64,000 nt of DNA from Falsirhodobacter sp. 20TX0035. Its GTDB lineage: Bacteria > Pseudomonadota > Alphaproteobacteria > Rhodobacterales > Rhodobacteraceae. Below, piece after piece: positions 7,858 through 16,332 of this stretch. Position 1 is the first letter of the stretch; each line of letters opens with the position of its first letter. The position numbers and the translations under genes were made by a program. Location of the stretch: the NCBI RefSeq assembly GCF_028307215.1, contig NZ_JAQMHV010000005.1, forward strand, positions 62,001 through 126,000, written 5' to 3'. The notes below the pieces were generated by a model. The model did not search any database and had not been told where the DNA came from. It worked only from the letters and a program-made list of their open reading frames with translations.

Positions 7858-8382
7858 CAGTGCCTCAAGCTCGGCGGCGCAGAGAGCACGTGCAATCGAA
7901 CGCCATTCTTCCGAACCGGCGCTTGCCGTCAAATTTCCGGCTCTACGAAAACGTTCGATCTCTAAGCCCATAGTCTCGGCGAGTTGAACATCACTGAGCT
8001 TGCCAGCCGATCCGTCCCGGAGCTGCTGCACCAGGTGATCGTCCATCTATATCAATGCATAGCGGCGATCGTTCCGCAGTTCGTCATCGAAGGCGAGCCG
8101 CCGGATGTAATGGCTGGCAGCGATCTGAGCAGGCGTGAGTCGGAAGCGTCCCTCCTGGACCGGCATGGCTCCCGCTTGGGCAGCTTGACGCTCGGCGGAA
8201 ATGATCTGCGCCTGAAGGACTGCCACCGCGCCGGGGTACTTCCGCATCGCCGCGCGCCGATCGCCTCCCAGCGATTCCAGTAGCTCGGACTTGCCGACGT
8301 AGGGGATCAGCGGCTTGGGAACAGCAACGCGCGCGTAGAACCGCCCGCCCTTCTCTTTCCAGTGTCGCAATTTTCCAGCCAT
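7858..8382 (-). pseudogene. Tyrosine-type integrase, N-terminal part with in-frame stop
   Basis: It starts MAGKLRHWKEKGGRFYARVA, then LGGDRRAAMRKYPGAVAVLQ, the N-terminal region of phage/island integrases found in this family. An in-frame TAG at 8047-8049 breaks it after RRYALI. The same frame then continues DDHLVQQLRDGSAGKLSDVQ, which is still integrase-like, up to about 7858, where it fuses to PD-(D/E)XK sequence. The catalytic domain is absent. It lies 92 bases from the 3' end of tRNA-Thr on the same strand, the classical position for an island integrase. Confidence 0.75.
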
Positions 8383-8474
8383 CGTTCCGCCCTCATTCTG
8401 GCACCGCGCTTGGCACCAAAAAAGGCACGAACCTCATAGATAGAAGGGTTTTGTTCGTTTTCATGGGGTTGGGA

Positions 8475-8549
8475 TGGTGCTGCAAGAGAGGATTGAACTC
8501 TCGACCTCACCCTTACCAAGGGTGTGCTCTACCACTGAGCTACTGCAGC
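8475..8549 (-). tRNA. tRNA-Thr (anticodon GGT)
   Basis: On the minus strand GCTGCAG pairs with TTGCAGC in the acceptor stem. The D-arm is AGCTCAGTGGTAGAGC, the anticodon loop CTTGGTAAG gives GGT, and the T-arm is GAGAGTTCAATCCTCTC. The discriminator is A and CCA is encoded (8475-8477). Integrase remnants begin just beyond its 3' end. Confidence 0.95.
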
Positions 8550-8632
8550 GCCGTGGCGGCTGGATAGACGCAAATATCAGGCCGTGCAACCCCCAACTGG
8601 ACGGTTTTTTTCGAAGCCGCTACAAGCGCTGG

Positions 8633-8812
8633 ATGGAGAACGAGAACACGCCCGCGGGCGAGACCCCGCCGAAGCGCCGCAGCCTGGCCCCGGCCACGCG
8701 CGAAGACCGCTTGAAGGCGGCCTTGAAGGCCAATATGGCCCGACGCAAGGCACAGGCGCGCGCGCGTCAGCAGCCGGACGCCGAACCGGGCGCCGAACAG
8801 GACAGGGACTGA
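8633..8812 (+). CDS. Small basic protein preceding murA
   Basis: A 59-residue protein, [17 protein letters not shown]..., rich in Arg, Lys, Ala and Gln, with a central amphipathic stretch [19 protein letters not shown]. Its stop is one base before the murA ATG, so the two are translationally coupled. Small ORFs of this character precede murA in related genomes as far as I recall. It has no known function; an RNA- or ribosome-associated role would fit the charge but is speculation. The upstream in-frame ATG at 8474 lies within the tRNA gene and is rejected. Confidence 0.7.
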   Translation: MENENTPAGETPPKRRSLAPATREDRLKAALKANMARRKAQARARQQPDAEPGAEQDRD

Positions 8813-8813
8813 C

Positions 8814-10076
8814 ATGGATTCGATACTGGTGCGGGGCAACGGCCCCTTGAAGGGGCAGATCCCGATCGCGGGCGCGAAGAACGCCTGCCTGACGCTGATG
8901 CCGGCGACCCTGCTGACCGAGGAGCCGCTGACGCTGACCAACGCCCCGCGCCTGTCGGACATCCGCACGATGACGCAGCTGCTCGGCTCGCTCGGGGCCG
9001 AGGTGGCGTCGCTGCAGGGCGGGCAGGTTCTGGCGATGTCCTCCCACGACATCAGCAGCCGGCATGCGGATTATGAAATCGTGCGCAAGATGCGGGCCTC
9101 CATCCTCGTTCTCGGGCCCCTCCTGGCCCGGTTCGGCGAGGCGGAGGTGTCCCTGCCCGGCGGCTGCGCCATCGGGGCGCGGCCCGTCGACCTGCATCTG
9201 CGCGCGCTGGAAGCGCTGGGCGCGGAACTGGACCTGCGCGACGGTTACGTGCACGCCAAGGCGCCGAAGGGGCTGGTGGGCGCGGTCGTGGACTTCCCGA
9301 TCGTGTCGGTGGGGGCGACGGAAAACGCGCTGATGGCCGCCACGCTGGCCAAGGGCACCACCGTCCTGAACAACGCCGCGCGAGAGCCGGAGATCGTCGA
9401 CCTCGCCCGCTGCCTGCGCCGGATGGGCGCGCAGATCGAGGGCGAAGGCACCTCCACCATCACGATCCAGGGCGTGGACCGCTTGGGCGGCGCGACCCAT
9501 GCCGTGGTGACCGACCGGATCGAGCTGGGAACCTACATGCTGGCCCCCGCCATCTGCGGCGGCGAGGTGGAACTGCTGGGCGGGCGCATCGACCTGCTGG
9601 CCGCCTTCTGCGAAAAACTGGACGCGGCCGGCGTTTCCGTCGAAGAAACCGCGAACGGTCTGAAGGTCAGTCGCAGGAACGGCCGCGTCCGCGCCGTCGA
9701 CGTGGTGACGGAACCCTTCCCGGGTTTCCCGACCGACCTTCAGGCCCAGATGATGGCCCTTCTGTGCACGGCCGAGGGCACGAGCGTGCTGGAAGAGCGG
9801 ATCTTCGAGAACCGCTTCATGCATGCGCCGGAACTGCTGCGCATGGGCGCGCGGATCGAGGTGCATGGCGGCCATGCCACCGTGCACGGCGTGGAAAAGC
9901 TGCGCGGCGCGCCTGTGATGGCCACCGACCTGCGCGCCTCCGTGTCCCTGATTCTCGCCGCGCTGGCGGCCGAGGGGGAGACGATCGTCAGCCGCGTCTA
10001 CCACCTGGACCGCGGATACGAGCGGGTGGAGGAGAAGCTGTCCGCCTGCGGCGCACTGATCGAACGGATCAGCTGA
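8814..10076 (+). CDS. murA: UDP-N-acetylglucosamine 1-carboxyvinyltransferase
   Basis: A 420-residue enzyme for the first committed step of peptidoglycan synthesis, transferring enolpyruvate from PEP to UDP-GlcNAc in the cytoplasm. The N-terminus [17 protein letters not shown] includes the conserved substrate Lys-Asn. The active-site loop [16 protein letters not shown] places the catalytic cysteine at 118, so the enzyme should be sensitive to fosfomycin (Asp-type enzymes are resistant). Length is standard. It is coupled to the small gene upstream and followed 58 bases later by a DUF2948 gene, the usual alphaproteobacterial arrangement. Confidence 0.97.
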   Translation: MDSILVRGNGPLKGQIPIAGAKNACLTLMPATLLTEEPLTLTNAPRLSDIRTMTQLLGSLGAEVASLQGGQVLAMSSHDISSRHADYEIVRKMRASILVLGPLLARFGEAEVSLPGGCAIGARPVDLHLRALEALGAELDLRDGYVHAKAPKGLVGAVVDFPIVSVGATENALMAATLAKGTTVLNNAAREPEIVDLARCLRRMGAQIEGEGTSTITIQGVDRLGGATHAVVTDRIELGTYMLAPAICGGEVELLGGRIDLLAAFCEKLDAAGVSVEETANGLKVSRRNGRVRAVDVVTEPFPGFPTDLQAQMMALLCTAEGTSVLEERIFENRFMHAPELLRMGARIEVHGGHATVHGVEKLRGAPVMATDLRASVSLILAALAAEGETIVSRVYHLDRGYERVEEKLSACGALIERIS

Positions 10077-10134
10077 CCTTGCCCCCGCCTGCGGTGTGGT
10101 TATCTTCACACCGCAGGTTCACGGAGGGACGGAC

Positions 10135-10590
10135 ATGACCGATGCGCGCTTTGAAGACGGTGCGGAACGCCCTCTTTATCTGGGGGCGGAAGACGCGGAG
10201 GATCTGAAGATCATCTCCGCCCTGGTGCAGGATGCGGTCCTGCCCATCACGGAAATGCGCTATCGCCCCGCGAAACGTCAGTTCCTGATGCTGGTGAACC
10301 GCTTCCGCTGGGAAGATCACAGCGCCGAGGCGGAACGCGTGCGTTCCATCCTCGTGTTCGAAGGCGTGACCGCGGTGCGCAGCCAAGGGATCGACCGGGC
10401 GGACCGGGACACGATCCTGTCGGTCCTGTCGCTGGACTGGGCGCCCGGGGCCGATGGCGCGGGCGTCCTGCATGTGGTGCTGGCGGGCGACGGCGCGCTG
10501 GCCTTGCAGATGGAAGCGCTGGACGCGACGCTGCGGGACGTCACCCGCCCCTATCTGGCCGTGTCAGGCCGCGCCCCCCGCCACGATTAG
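10135..10590 (+). CDS. DUF2948 family protein
   Basis: A 151-residue protein of unknown function. YLGAEDAEDLKIISALVQDA near the N-terminus and KRQFLMLVNRFRWE at about 45-58 are characteristic of DUF2948, a small alphaproteobacterial family usually located between murA and hisD. The start at ATG 10135 has GGAGGGA upstream. Here hisD does not follow; instead the 3' end overlaps by 4 bases a convergent small gene, so the usual order has been rearranged. It is soluble, with no signal peptide. Confidence 0.85.
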   Translation: MTDARFEDGAERPLYLGAEDAEDLKIISALVQDAVLPITEMRYRPAKRQFLMLVNRFRWEDHSAEAERVRSILVFEGVTAVRSQGIDRADRDTILSVLSLDWAPGADGAGVLHVVLAGDGALALQMEALDATLRDVTRPYLAVSGRAPRHD

Positions 10591-10832
10591 TTCACGCGCC
10601 GCGGGCCGACCGCGCGGATCTGCACATCCCACTGGCGAGGATCGCGGTCGCGCATCAGCTCGCCTGCGACTTCATGCGGGCGGGTGGTGGTGATGGTCAA
10701 CGGGACGGCGCCAAAGCGCCCCAGCGCGTCGCCGATCAGCTGCACTTCAAAGAACACGTCCGACGGGGTGGGAAGTTTCGTGCGTGCCGCACCGAACGCC
10801 ATACCCACCTGCTTCAAAGCTTGTACGAACAT
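10587..10832 (-). CDS. Hypothetical 81-residue protein
   Basis: MFVQALKQVGMAFGAARTKL..., a small soluble protein with a basic C-terminus. I do not recognise a family. The evidence for a real gene is a strong AAGGAGG ribosome site before ATG 10832, normal codon use, and a well-formed inverted repeat in its leader. It lies 120 bases downstream of the Rrf2-type regulator gene on the same strand and converges on the DUF2948 gene with a 4-base overlap. Its proximity suggests it may be controlled by that regulator. Confidence 0.6.
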   Translation of the reverse strand: MFVQALKQVGMAFGAARTKLPTPSDVFFEVQLIGDALGRFGAVPLTITTTRPHEVAGELMRDRDPRQWDVQIRAVGPRRVN

Positions 10833-10858
10833 TGGAAACCTCCTTGTCTCGGGTTCAG

Positions 10859-10878
10859 GTTAAGGTTCATTCCTTAAC
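10859..10878. promoter_or_regulatory. Inverted repeat, candidate operator
   Basis: GTTAAGG (10859-10865), TTCATT, CCTTAAC (10872-10878): a perfect 7-bp dyad with a 6-base spacer, between the Rrf2-type regulator gene and the 81-residue gene. Its AT-rich symmetry resembles binding sites of Rrf2-family proteins, but the assignment is inference. Confidence 0.45.
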
Positions 10879-10952
10879 ACCTAAATAACTACAAGGTTGG
10901 TCGTGTTTTGCAATGGAAGGGATTCCGCGTCTTTTCGTCCGGCCGGAGAATC

Positions 10953-11414
10953 CTATTCCCCCGGCATCGGCGCCGACAGCCGCTCGATCACGTCGGAATT
11001 TTCGGTCAGATCGCCCAGCGTCAGCGATTCGATCAGCAGCAGATACGCCCAGTAGACCTGACCGAACATCTTGCGGATGCGGCAATTCGCTTCGTCCGTG
11101 CAGTCCTCGCAGCGCTGATAGGCGGTGCGCGACAAACAGGGCAAGGGTGCGATGGGCCCGTCCATCTGGCGCAGCAATTCGCCGATCGACACGGTCCGCG
11201 GTTCCTTGATCAGCATATAGCCCCCGGCCCGCCCCCGGCGGCTGCGGATCAGGCCGATGTTGCGCAGGTCCAGAAGGATATGCTCCAGAAACCGCTTGGG
11301 CGTGCCGGACCGGCGCGCGACCTCTTCGATGGTCAGCGCGGGCTGGTCCGTCCGGGCCGCGTCGGCCAGCGTCATCAGCGCCTTCAGCGCGTATTTCGTG
11401 CGTTGCGAGATCAT
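10953..11414 (-). CDS. Rrf2-family regulator with Fe-S type cysteines
   Basis: A 153-residue Rrf2 transcription factor. The N-terminal winged helix is MISQRTKYALKALMTLA, followed by RFLEHILLDLRNIGLI and the RGRAGGYML wing. Cysteines at 93, 102, 105 and 111 (CLSRTAYQRCEDC...C) are spaced like a cluster-binding region, so it may sense iron, cysteine or redox state as IscR, RirA or CymR do. It is divergent from an Lrp-family gene, with 115 bases between. It differs from typical RirA and IscR sequences, so a symbol is not assigned. Confidence 0.85.
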   Translation of the reverse strand: MISQRTKYALKALMTLADAARTDQPALTIEEVARRSGTPKRFLEHILLDLRNIGLIRSRRGRAGGYMLIKEPRTVSIGELLRQMDGPIAPLPCLSRTAYQRCEDCTDEANCRIRKMFGQVYWAYLLLIESLTLGDLTENSDVIERLSAPMPGE

Positions 11415-11529
11415 GGGAAAACCCTACCCCCACAGGGTGCTCGACGCAATAAGCCGTCAATCACGATAAACCTTATAGACTTTGAGGATGAACGTGCCAT
11501 TCTCCCTAAGACCGAAGCGGAGAATCGTG

Positions 11530-12003
11530 ATGCAAACCCTCGACCTGATCGACCGGAAGATCCTGGCAGAGCTGATGCGCGATGCCACCATCCCCATCGC
11601 TCAACTGGCCCACCGGGTAGGCCTGTCGCAGACGCCCTGCTGGAAACGCGTGCAGAAGCTTCAGGCGCAGGGCGTCATCCGCGCCCGCGTGGCCGTTGTG
11701 GACCAGGCCCGCGTCGGCTTCGGCCTGACCGCCTTTGTCGGGATCGAGGCGGCCGACCATTCCGCCGCCTGGCGCGAGACGTTTCTGGCCGCCATCGCCA
11801 AGCTGCCGCAGGTGATGGAGGTGAATCGCATGGCGGGCGACCTCGACTACCTGCTGCGCGTGGTGCTGCCCGACATGCCCGCCTATGACGCCTTCTACAA
11901 TCAACTGACCGAAAACGTCGCGGTGAAGCGTGTGACCGCGCAGTTCGTGATGGAACAGGTGAAGGCCGGAACCGTCTATCCGCTGAACACCACGACGCAT
12001 TGA
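11530..12003 (+). CDS. Lrp/AsnC-family transcriptional regulator
   Basis: A 157-residue protein with an N-terminal helix-turn-helix (LDLIDRKILAELMRDATIPI, LAHRVGLSQTPCWKRVQKL) and a C-terminal RAM/AsnC ligand-binding domain containing MAGDLDYLLRVVL. ATG 11530 opens at the canonical helix; an ATG at 11482 would add 16 unrelated residues. It is divergent from the Rrf2 gene and upstream of hrpB. The family responds to amino acids; the ligand is not evident here. It resembles the cysteine-responsive DecR/CyuR-like branch in layout, but that is only a suggestion. Confidence 0.88.
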   Translation: MQTLDLIDRKILAELMRDATIPIAQLAHRVGLSQTPCWKRVQKLQAQGVIRARVAVVDQARVGFGLTAFVGIEAADHSAAWRETFLAAIAKLPQVMEVNRMAGDLDYLLRVVLPDMPAYDAFYNQLTENVAVKRVTAQFVMEQVKAGTVYPLNTTTH

Positions 12004-12046
12004 TCGGACCATTGAACCGCGGAAGGCGGCGCGCGATAAGCGGCGC

Positions 12047-14401
12047 ATGTCCACGCTTCCCATCGACGAGGTTCTTCCCGCCCTGACCGCCGCCGTCGCG
12101 GACCGGGGCATGGCCGTCCTGCAGGCCCCGCCCGGCGCCGGCAAGACCACGCGCGTGCCCCCGGCCCTGCTGGCGCAGGTGAAGGGCCGCATCGTCATGC
12201 TGGAACCGCGCCGGCTGGCCGCCCGCGCCGCCGCCGAACGCATCGCCGAGGAGATGGGCGAGACCGCCGGCCAGACCGTCGGCTATCGCATCCGGGGGGA
12301 ATCCAAGGTGTCGAGGGCCACCCGGATCGAGGTGGTGACCGAAGGCATCCTGACCCGCATGATCCAGGACGACCCCTCGCTGGACGGCGTGGGCGCGGTG
12401 ATCTTCGACGAATTCCACGAACGATCTCTCAACGCTGACCTTGGGTTGGCGCTGGTGCTGGAAGCGCGGGCCGCGCTGCGCGAGGATCTGGCGCTGGTGG
12501 TCATGTCGGCCACGCTGGACGCCGAACCGGTGGCCGCGCTGATGGGCGGGGCGCCGGTCATCACCTCGGCCGGGCGGGCGTTTCCGGTCGAAACCCGCTG
12601 GCTGCCCCGCCCTGCCCAAGGTCGGCTGGAGGTGGAGATGGCCGCCCTGATCCGCCACGCCGCCACGGAAACCGACGGCGACATCCTCGCCTTCCTGCCC
12701 GGCGAGGGGGAGATCCGACGGCTTCAGGGGCTGCTGGACGGCGACGTCCGCCCGCTGTTCGGCGCGATGGATTTCGCGGCCCAGCGGACGGCGCTCGCGC
12801 CCGCGCCGAACCGGAGGATCATCCTTGCCACCTCCATCGCCGAAACCTCGCTGACCATTCCGGGCATCCGCGTGGTGGTGGACGCCGGCCGGGCGCGGCG
12901 GGCGCGGTTCGATGCGGCGTCCGGCATGTCGCGCCTTGTCACCGAACGCGTCACCCGGGCCGAGGCGGAGCAGCGGCGCGGCCGTGCGGGCCGCGTGGCC
13001 GACGGCGTCTGCTATCGGTTGTGGACGAAGGGAGAGGAAGGCGCGCTGTCCGCCTTCCCCCCGGCCGAGATCGAGGTGGCCGACCTGACCGCGCTGGCGC
13101 TGGAACTGGCCGTCTGGGGCAGCGACGACCTGCCCTTCCTGACGCCCCCGCCCCCCGGGCTGCTGGCCGAGGCGCGGGCGCTGCTGGAGGATCTGGGCGC
13201 CCTTCGCGGCGGGCGCATCACCGATCACGGGCGCGTGCTGGCCCGCGCGCCGTTGCACCCACGGCTCGCGCACATGCTGGCCTTGTCGGGGGGCGATGCG
13301 CCCACCTTGGCCGCCCTTCTGGCCGAACGCGACCCGCTGCGCGGCCATCCCCCCGATCTGGCCCAGCGCATGGCGGCGATCCGCGAACCCTCCCGCTTCG
13401 CCGACACCCACCGCCCCACGGTCGACCGAATCCGGCAAGAAGCGAAGCGCCTGTCCCGGATGGCGGGCAAAGGCGATCACAGCCTGGGCCAGATGGCGGC
13501 GCTGGCCTATCCCGACCGCATCGCCCTGCGCCGCAAGGGCGACGCGCCGCGCTGGGTGCTGTCGGGCGGCAAGGGCGCGGTGATGCAGGCGGGCCAGCCC
13601 CTCGCCGCCCAGCGCCTGATCGTGGCCACCGATCTGGACGGCGACCCGCGCGAGGCGAAGATCCGGCAGGCCGTGCCCGTCACCGAAAGCGAGCTGCGCG
13701 CCCTGTTCCCCACCCGTTGGCGCGAGGTCTGCGAGTGGTCCCGCCGCGACGGCCGCGTGATCGCCCGCCGGCAAGAGGTTCTGGGCGCGCTGGTGCTGGA
13801 CGACCGCATGTGGGACGCCCCGGCCGAGGATGTGGCCCGCGCGGCGTTCGAAGGTTTGCGCCAGATCGGCCTGCCCTGGACCCCCGCCGCCGCCCGCCTG
13901 CGCGCGCGCATCCGCCTGTGCGACGCGATGGAGGTGTCGGACGCCGCCCTGCTGGAGGATGCGGACTGGCTCCTCCCCCACCTTCAAGGCAAGCGCACGG
14001 AAGGCGAGTTGCGGGCGCTGGACCTGACGGAGCCGCTGCGCGCGCGCCTCGGCTGGGACGGGGTGCAGACCATCGACCGGTTGACGCCCAGCCACTTCAC
14101 CTCCCCCTTGGGCAACCGCATTCCCATCGACTATGACGGTGAGCATCCGGCAATCGAGGTCCGGTTGCAGGAGATGTTCGGCCTGACGCAGCATCCCACC
14201 ATGGCGGGCCGCCCGCTGCGGGTCACGCTTCTGTCGCCCGCGCGCCGTCCGGTGCAGGTCACGATGGACCTGCCGGGCTTCTGGGCCAACAGCTACGCCG
14301 ACGTGAGGAAGGACATGCGCGGCCAGTATCCCCGCCACCCTTGGCCCGAGGATCCGACCGACGCCGCCCCCACTCTGCGCGCCAAACCGCGCGGCACCTG
14401 A
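12047..14401 (+). CDS. hrpB: ATP-dependent helicase HrpB
   Basis: A 784-residue DExH-box helicase. Motif I APPGAGKTT is at 27-35, the DExH motif appears as FDEFHERSL, motif III as MSATLDA, and motif VI as QRRGRAGRVADG. The HrpB-specific C-terminal domain follows, ending in PVQVTMDLPGFWANSY. Length is close to the family norm (about 800). It acts on RNA in the cytoplasm, and its precise role is poorly known even in E. coli. It stands alone between an Lrp gene and an aldo-keto reductase gene. Confidence 0.95.
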   Translation: MSTLPIDEVLPALTAAVADRGMAVLQAPPGAGKTTRVPPALLAQVKGRIVMLEPRRLAARAAAERIAEEMGETAGQTVGYRIRGESKVSRATRIEVVTEGILTRMIQDDPSLDGVGAVIFDEFHERSLNADLGLALVLEARAALREDLALVVMSATLDAEPVAALMGGAPVITSAGRAFPVETRWLPRPAQGRLEVEMAALIRHAATETDGDILAFLPGEGEIRRLQGLLDGDVRPLFGAMDFAAQRTALAPAPNRRIILATSIAETSLTIPGIRVVVDAGRARRARFDAASGMSRLVTERVTRAEAEQRRGRAGRVADGVCYRLWTKGEEGALSAFPPAEIEVADLTALALELAVWGSDDLPFLTPPPPGLLAEARALLEDLGALRGGRITDHGRVLARAPLHPRLAHMLALSGGDAPTLAALLAERDPLRGHPPDLAQRMAAIREPSRFADTHRPTVDRIRQEAKRLSRMAGKGDHSLGQMAALAYPDRIALRRKGDAPRWVLSGGKGAVMQAGQPLAAQRLIVATDLDGDPREAKIRQAVPVTESELRALFPTRWREVCEWSRRDGRVIARRQEVLGALVLDDRMWDAPAEDVARAAFEGLRQIGLPWTPAAARLRARIRLCDAMEVSDAALLEDADWLLPHLQGKRTEGELRALDLTEPLRARLGWDGVQTIDRLTPSHFTSPLGNRIPIDYDGEHPAIEVRLQEMFGLTQHPTMAGRPLRVTLLSPARRPVQVTMDLPGFWANSYADVRKDMRGQYPRHPWPEDPTDAAPTLRAKPRGT

Positions 14402-14446
14402 ACCCGAAGGCCCCGCGCCGCGTTGGGTGGAAAAAGGAGGCTTTCC

Positions 14447-15391
14447 ATGAAACGCAGACTTGGCCAGACCGACATCCTGATCGAACCCTGGGTGCTGGGC
14501 ACCAACACCGCCGGCTGGACGGCGGACGAGGACACCTCGTTCCGCACCTTCGACGCCTTTGTTGATGCGGGCTTCACCGCGCTGGACACGGCGGACGTCT
14601 ATTCCCGCTGGGTTCCGGGCAACGACAGCGAATCCGAGAAGATCATCGGCCGCTGGATGAAGGCGCGCGGCAACCGCGACCGCGTGCACATCTTCACCAA
14701 GACCGGCATGGACATGGGCGACGGCCGCAAGGGCCTGTCCGCCAAACGGATCGAGGAGGCGGTGGAGGAGTCGCTGACGCGCCTTCAGACCGACTACATC
14801 GACCTCTATCAAAGCCACCAGCCCGATCCCGAAACGTCCGAGGTGGAAACGCTGGAAGCCTATGACCGGCTGGTGAAGGCGGGCAAGGTGCGGTGGATCG
14901 GCTGCTCCAACTACAACACGGCGGAACTGGAACGTGCGATCCGCACCTCCAAGGAAAAGCACGTCGTGCAGTACCAGTCGGTGCAGAACGAGTTCAACCT
15001 GTACACCCGCGACAAGTATGACACCGATCTGGCCGAACTGATGCAGGGCAACGGCCTCAGCCTGCTACCCTTCTATTCGCTGGCGGCGGGTTTCCTGACG
15101 GGGAAATACCGGTCCGAGGATGATCTGAAGAAATCCACCCGCGGGGCGAAGATCGGCGAACGGTTCCTGAACCCGAAGGGCTACACCATCCTGCACGCGA
15201 TGGACCGCGCCGCCGAACGCGAAGGCGCCAGCCTGACCGAGATCGCGCTGGCCTGGATCGTGGCGCAGCCGGGCGTGGTGGGTGCGCTTGCCTCGGCCAG
15301 CTCCCCCGGTCAGGTGGCGGAACTGGCCAATGGCGTGCAGCTGGAGCTGTCCGAGGACAGCCTGCGAGAGCTGAACAAGGCGGGGGCTTAA
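14447..15391 (+). CDS. Aldo/keto reductase
   Basis: A 314-residue NADPH-dependent (beta/alpha)8 oxidoreductase. It carries the catalytic-tyrosine region [10 protein letters not shown], the lysine-containing [10 protein letters not shown], the YQSHQPD segment and the NADP-binding end [23 protein letters not shown] 14447 has an ideal AAGGAGG upstream. The last 4 bases overlap the end of convergent argF. The substrate is unknown; the group acts on varied carbonyl compounds and is often stress-related. Confidence 0.9.
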   Translation: MKRRLGQTDILIEPWVLGTNTAGWTADEDTSFRTFDAFVDAGFTALDTADVYSRWVPGNDSESEKIIGRWMKARGNRDRVHIFTKTGMDMGDGRKGLSAKRIEEAVEESLTRLQTDYIDLYQSHQPDPETSEVETLEAYDRLVKAGKVRWIGCSNYNTAELERAIRTSKEKHVVQYQSVQNEFNLYTRDKYDTDLAELMQGNGLSLLPFYSLAAGFLTGKYRSEDDLKKSTRGAKIGERFLNPKGYTILHAMDRAAEREGASLTEIALAWIVAQPGVVGALASASSPGQVAELANGVQLELSEDSLRELNKAGA

Positions 15392-16320
15392 ACCCCCAGG
15401 CACCAGCGCATGACGGCCTTCTGCGCGTGCAGGCGGTTTTCGGCCTCGTCGAAAACCACCGAGTGGGGGCCGTCCATCACCGCGCTGGTGACCTCGTCGT
15501 TCCGGTGGGCGGGCAGGCAGTGCATGAACAGGGCGTCGGAATTGGCCCGCTCCATCAGCGCCTCGTTCACCTGATAGGCGCGCAGCTGGTTATGGCGACG
15601 CTCTTTCGCAGACTCCGGATCGTGCATCGACACCCAGGTGTCGGTCACGACCAGATCGGCGCCTTCCACGGCCTTCGCAGGGTCCCGCTCGATCCGGAAG
15701 TCGATGCCGGCCTTGCGCGCCAAACCCTGCCATTCGCCTTCGGGCTCCAGCGTCTGCGGGCCAGTGAAGGTGAAGTCGAAGCCCAGCTGCACCGCCGCGT
15801 GGATGAACGAGGCGCAGACGTTGTTGCCGTCGCCCGCCCAAACCACCTTCTTGCCGGTGATTGGGCCACGCTTTTCCTCGTAGGTCATGACGTCGGCCAT
15901 GATCTGGCAGGGGTGGGTGCGGTTCGTCAGGCCATTGATGACCGGCACGGTGGCGTATTCCGCCATTTCGTGCAGGGTCGCCTCCTCGAACGTGCGGATC
16001 ATGATCAGGTCCACGTAACGCGACAGGACGCGGGCCGTGTCGGCGATCGTCTCGCCGTGCCCCAGCTGCATTTCCTTGCCCGACAGCACCATCGTCTGCC
16101 CGCCCATCTGGCGCACGCCCACGTCGAAGGACACGCGCGTGCGGGTGGAGGGTTTTTCGAAGATCAGCGCGACCATGTGGCCGGCCAGCGGCTGGTCGTC
16201 ATCCGGCGTGCCCTTGGGACGGCCGTTGCGGGCCGTCTTCATCGACAGCGCGCTGTCGATCATGCCCCGAAGGTCGGATTTGTCGGTCGTGTGAATGTCG
16301 AGGAAGTGTTTCATGTTCAT
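15388..16320 (-). CDS. argF: Ornithine carbamoyltransferase
   Basis: A 310-residue enzyme converting ornithine and carbamoyl phosphate to citrulline in arginine synthesis. The carbamoyl-phosphate motif STRTR is at 58-62, HPCQ follows in the middle, and the ornithine-binding DTWVSM and HCLPAHR motifs are present. It lies 12 bases after argD on the same strand, forming an argDF operon typical of Rhodobacteraceae. Its 3' end overlaps the convergent aldo/keto reductase gene by 4 bases. Confidence 0.97.
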   Translation of the reverse strand: MNMKHFLDIHTTDKSDLRGMIDSALSMKTARNGRPKGTPDDDQPLAGHMVALIFEKPSTRTRVSFDVGVRQMGGQTMVLSGKEMQLGHGETIADTARVLSRYVDLIMIRTFEEATLHEMAEYATVPVINGLTNRTHPCQIMADVMTYEEKRGPITGKKVVWAGDGNNVCASFIHAAVQLGFDFTFTGPQTLEPEGEWQGLARKAGIDFRIERDPAKAVEGADLVVTDTWVSMHDPESAKERRHNQLRAYQVNEALMERANSDALFMHCLPAHRNDEVTSAVMDGPHSVVFDEAENRLHAQKAVMRWCLGV

Positions 16321-16332
16321 ATGTCCAGAAGA

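Noticed and set aside
8475-8549. Direct repeat of the tRNA-Thr 3' end as the second attachment site
   Set aside because: I scanned 4500-7500 by eye for the T-arm and acceptor sequence and found no convincing copy, so no att pair is claimed.
11675-14962. 1095-codon open frame on the minus strand
   Set aside because: It lies antisense to lrp, hrpB and the aldo/keto reductase gene, is extremely His/Arg/Gly/Gln-rich, and has no domain. It is a high-GC shadow frame.
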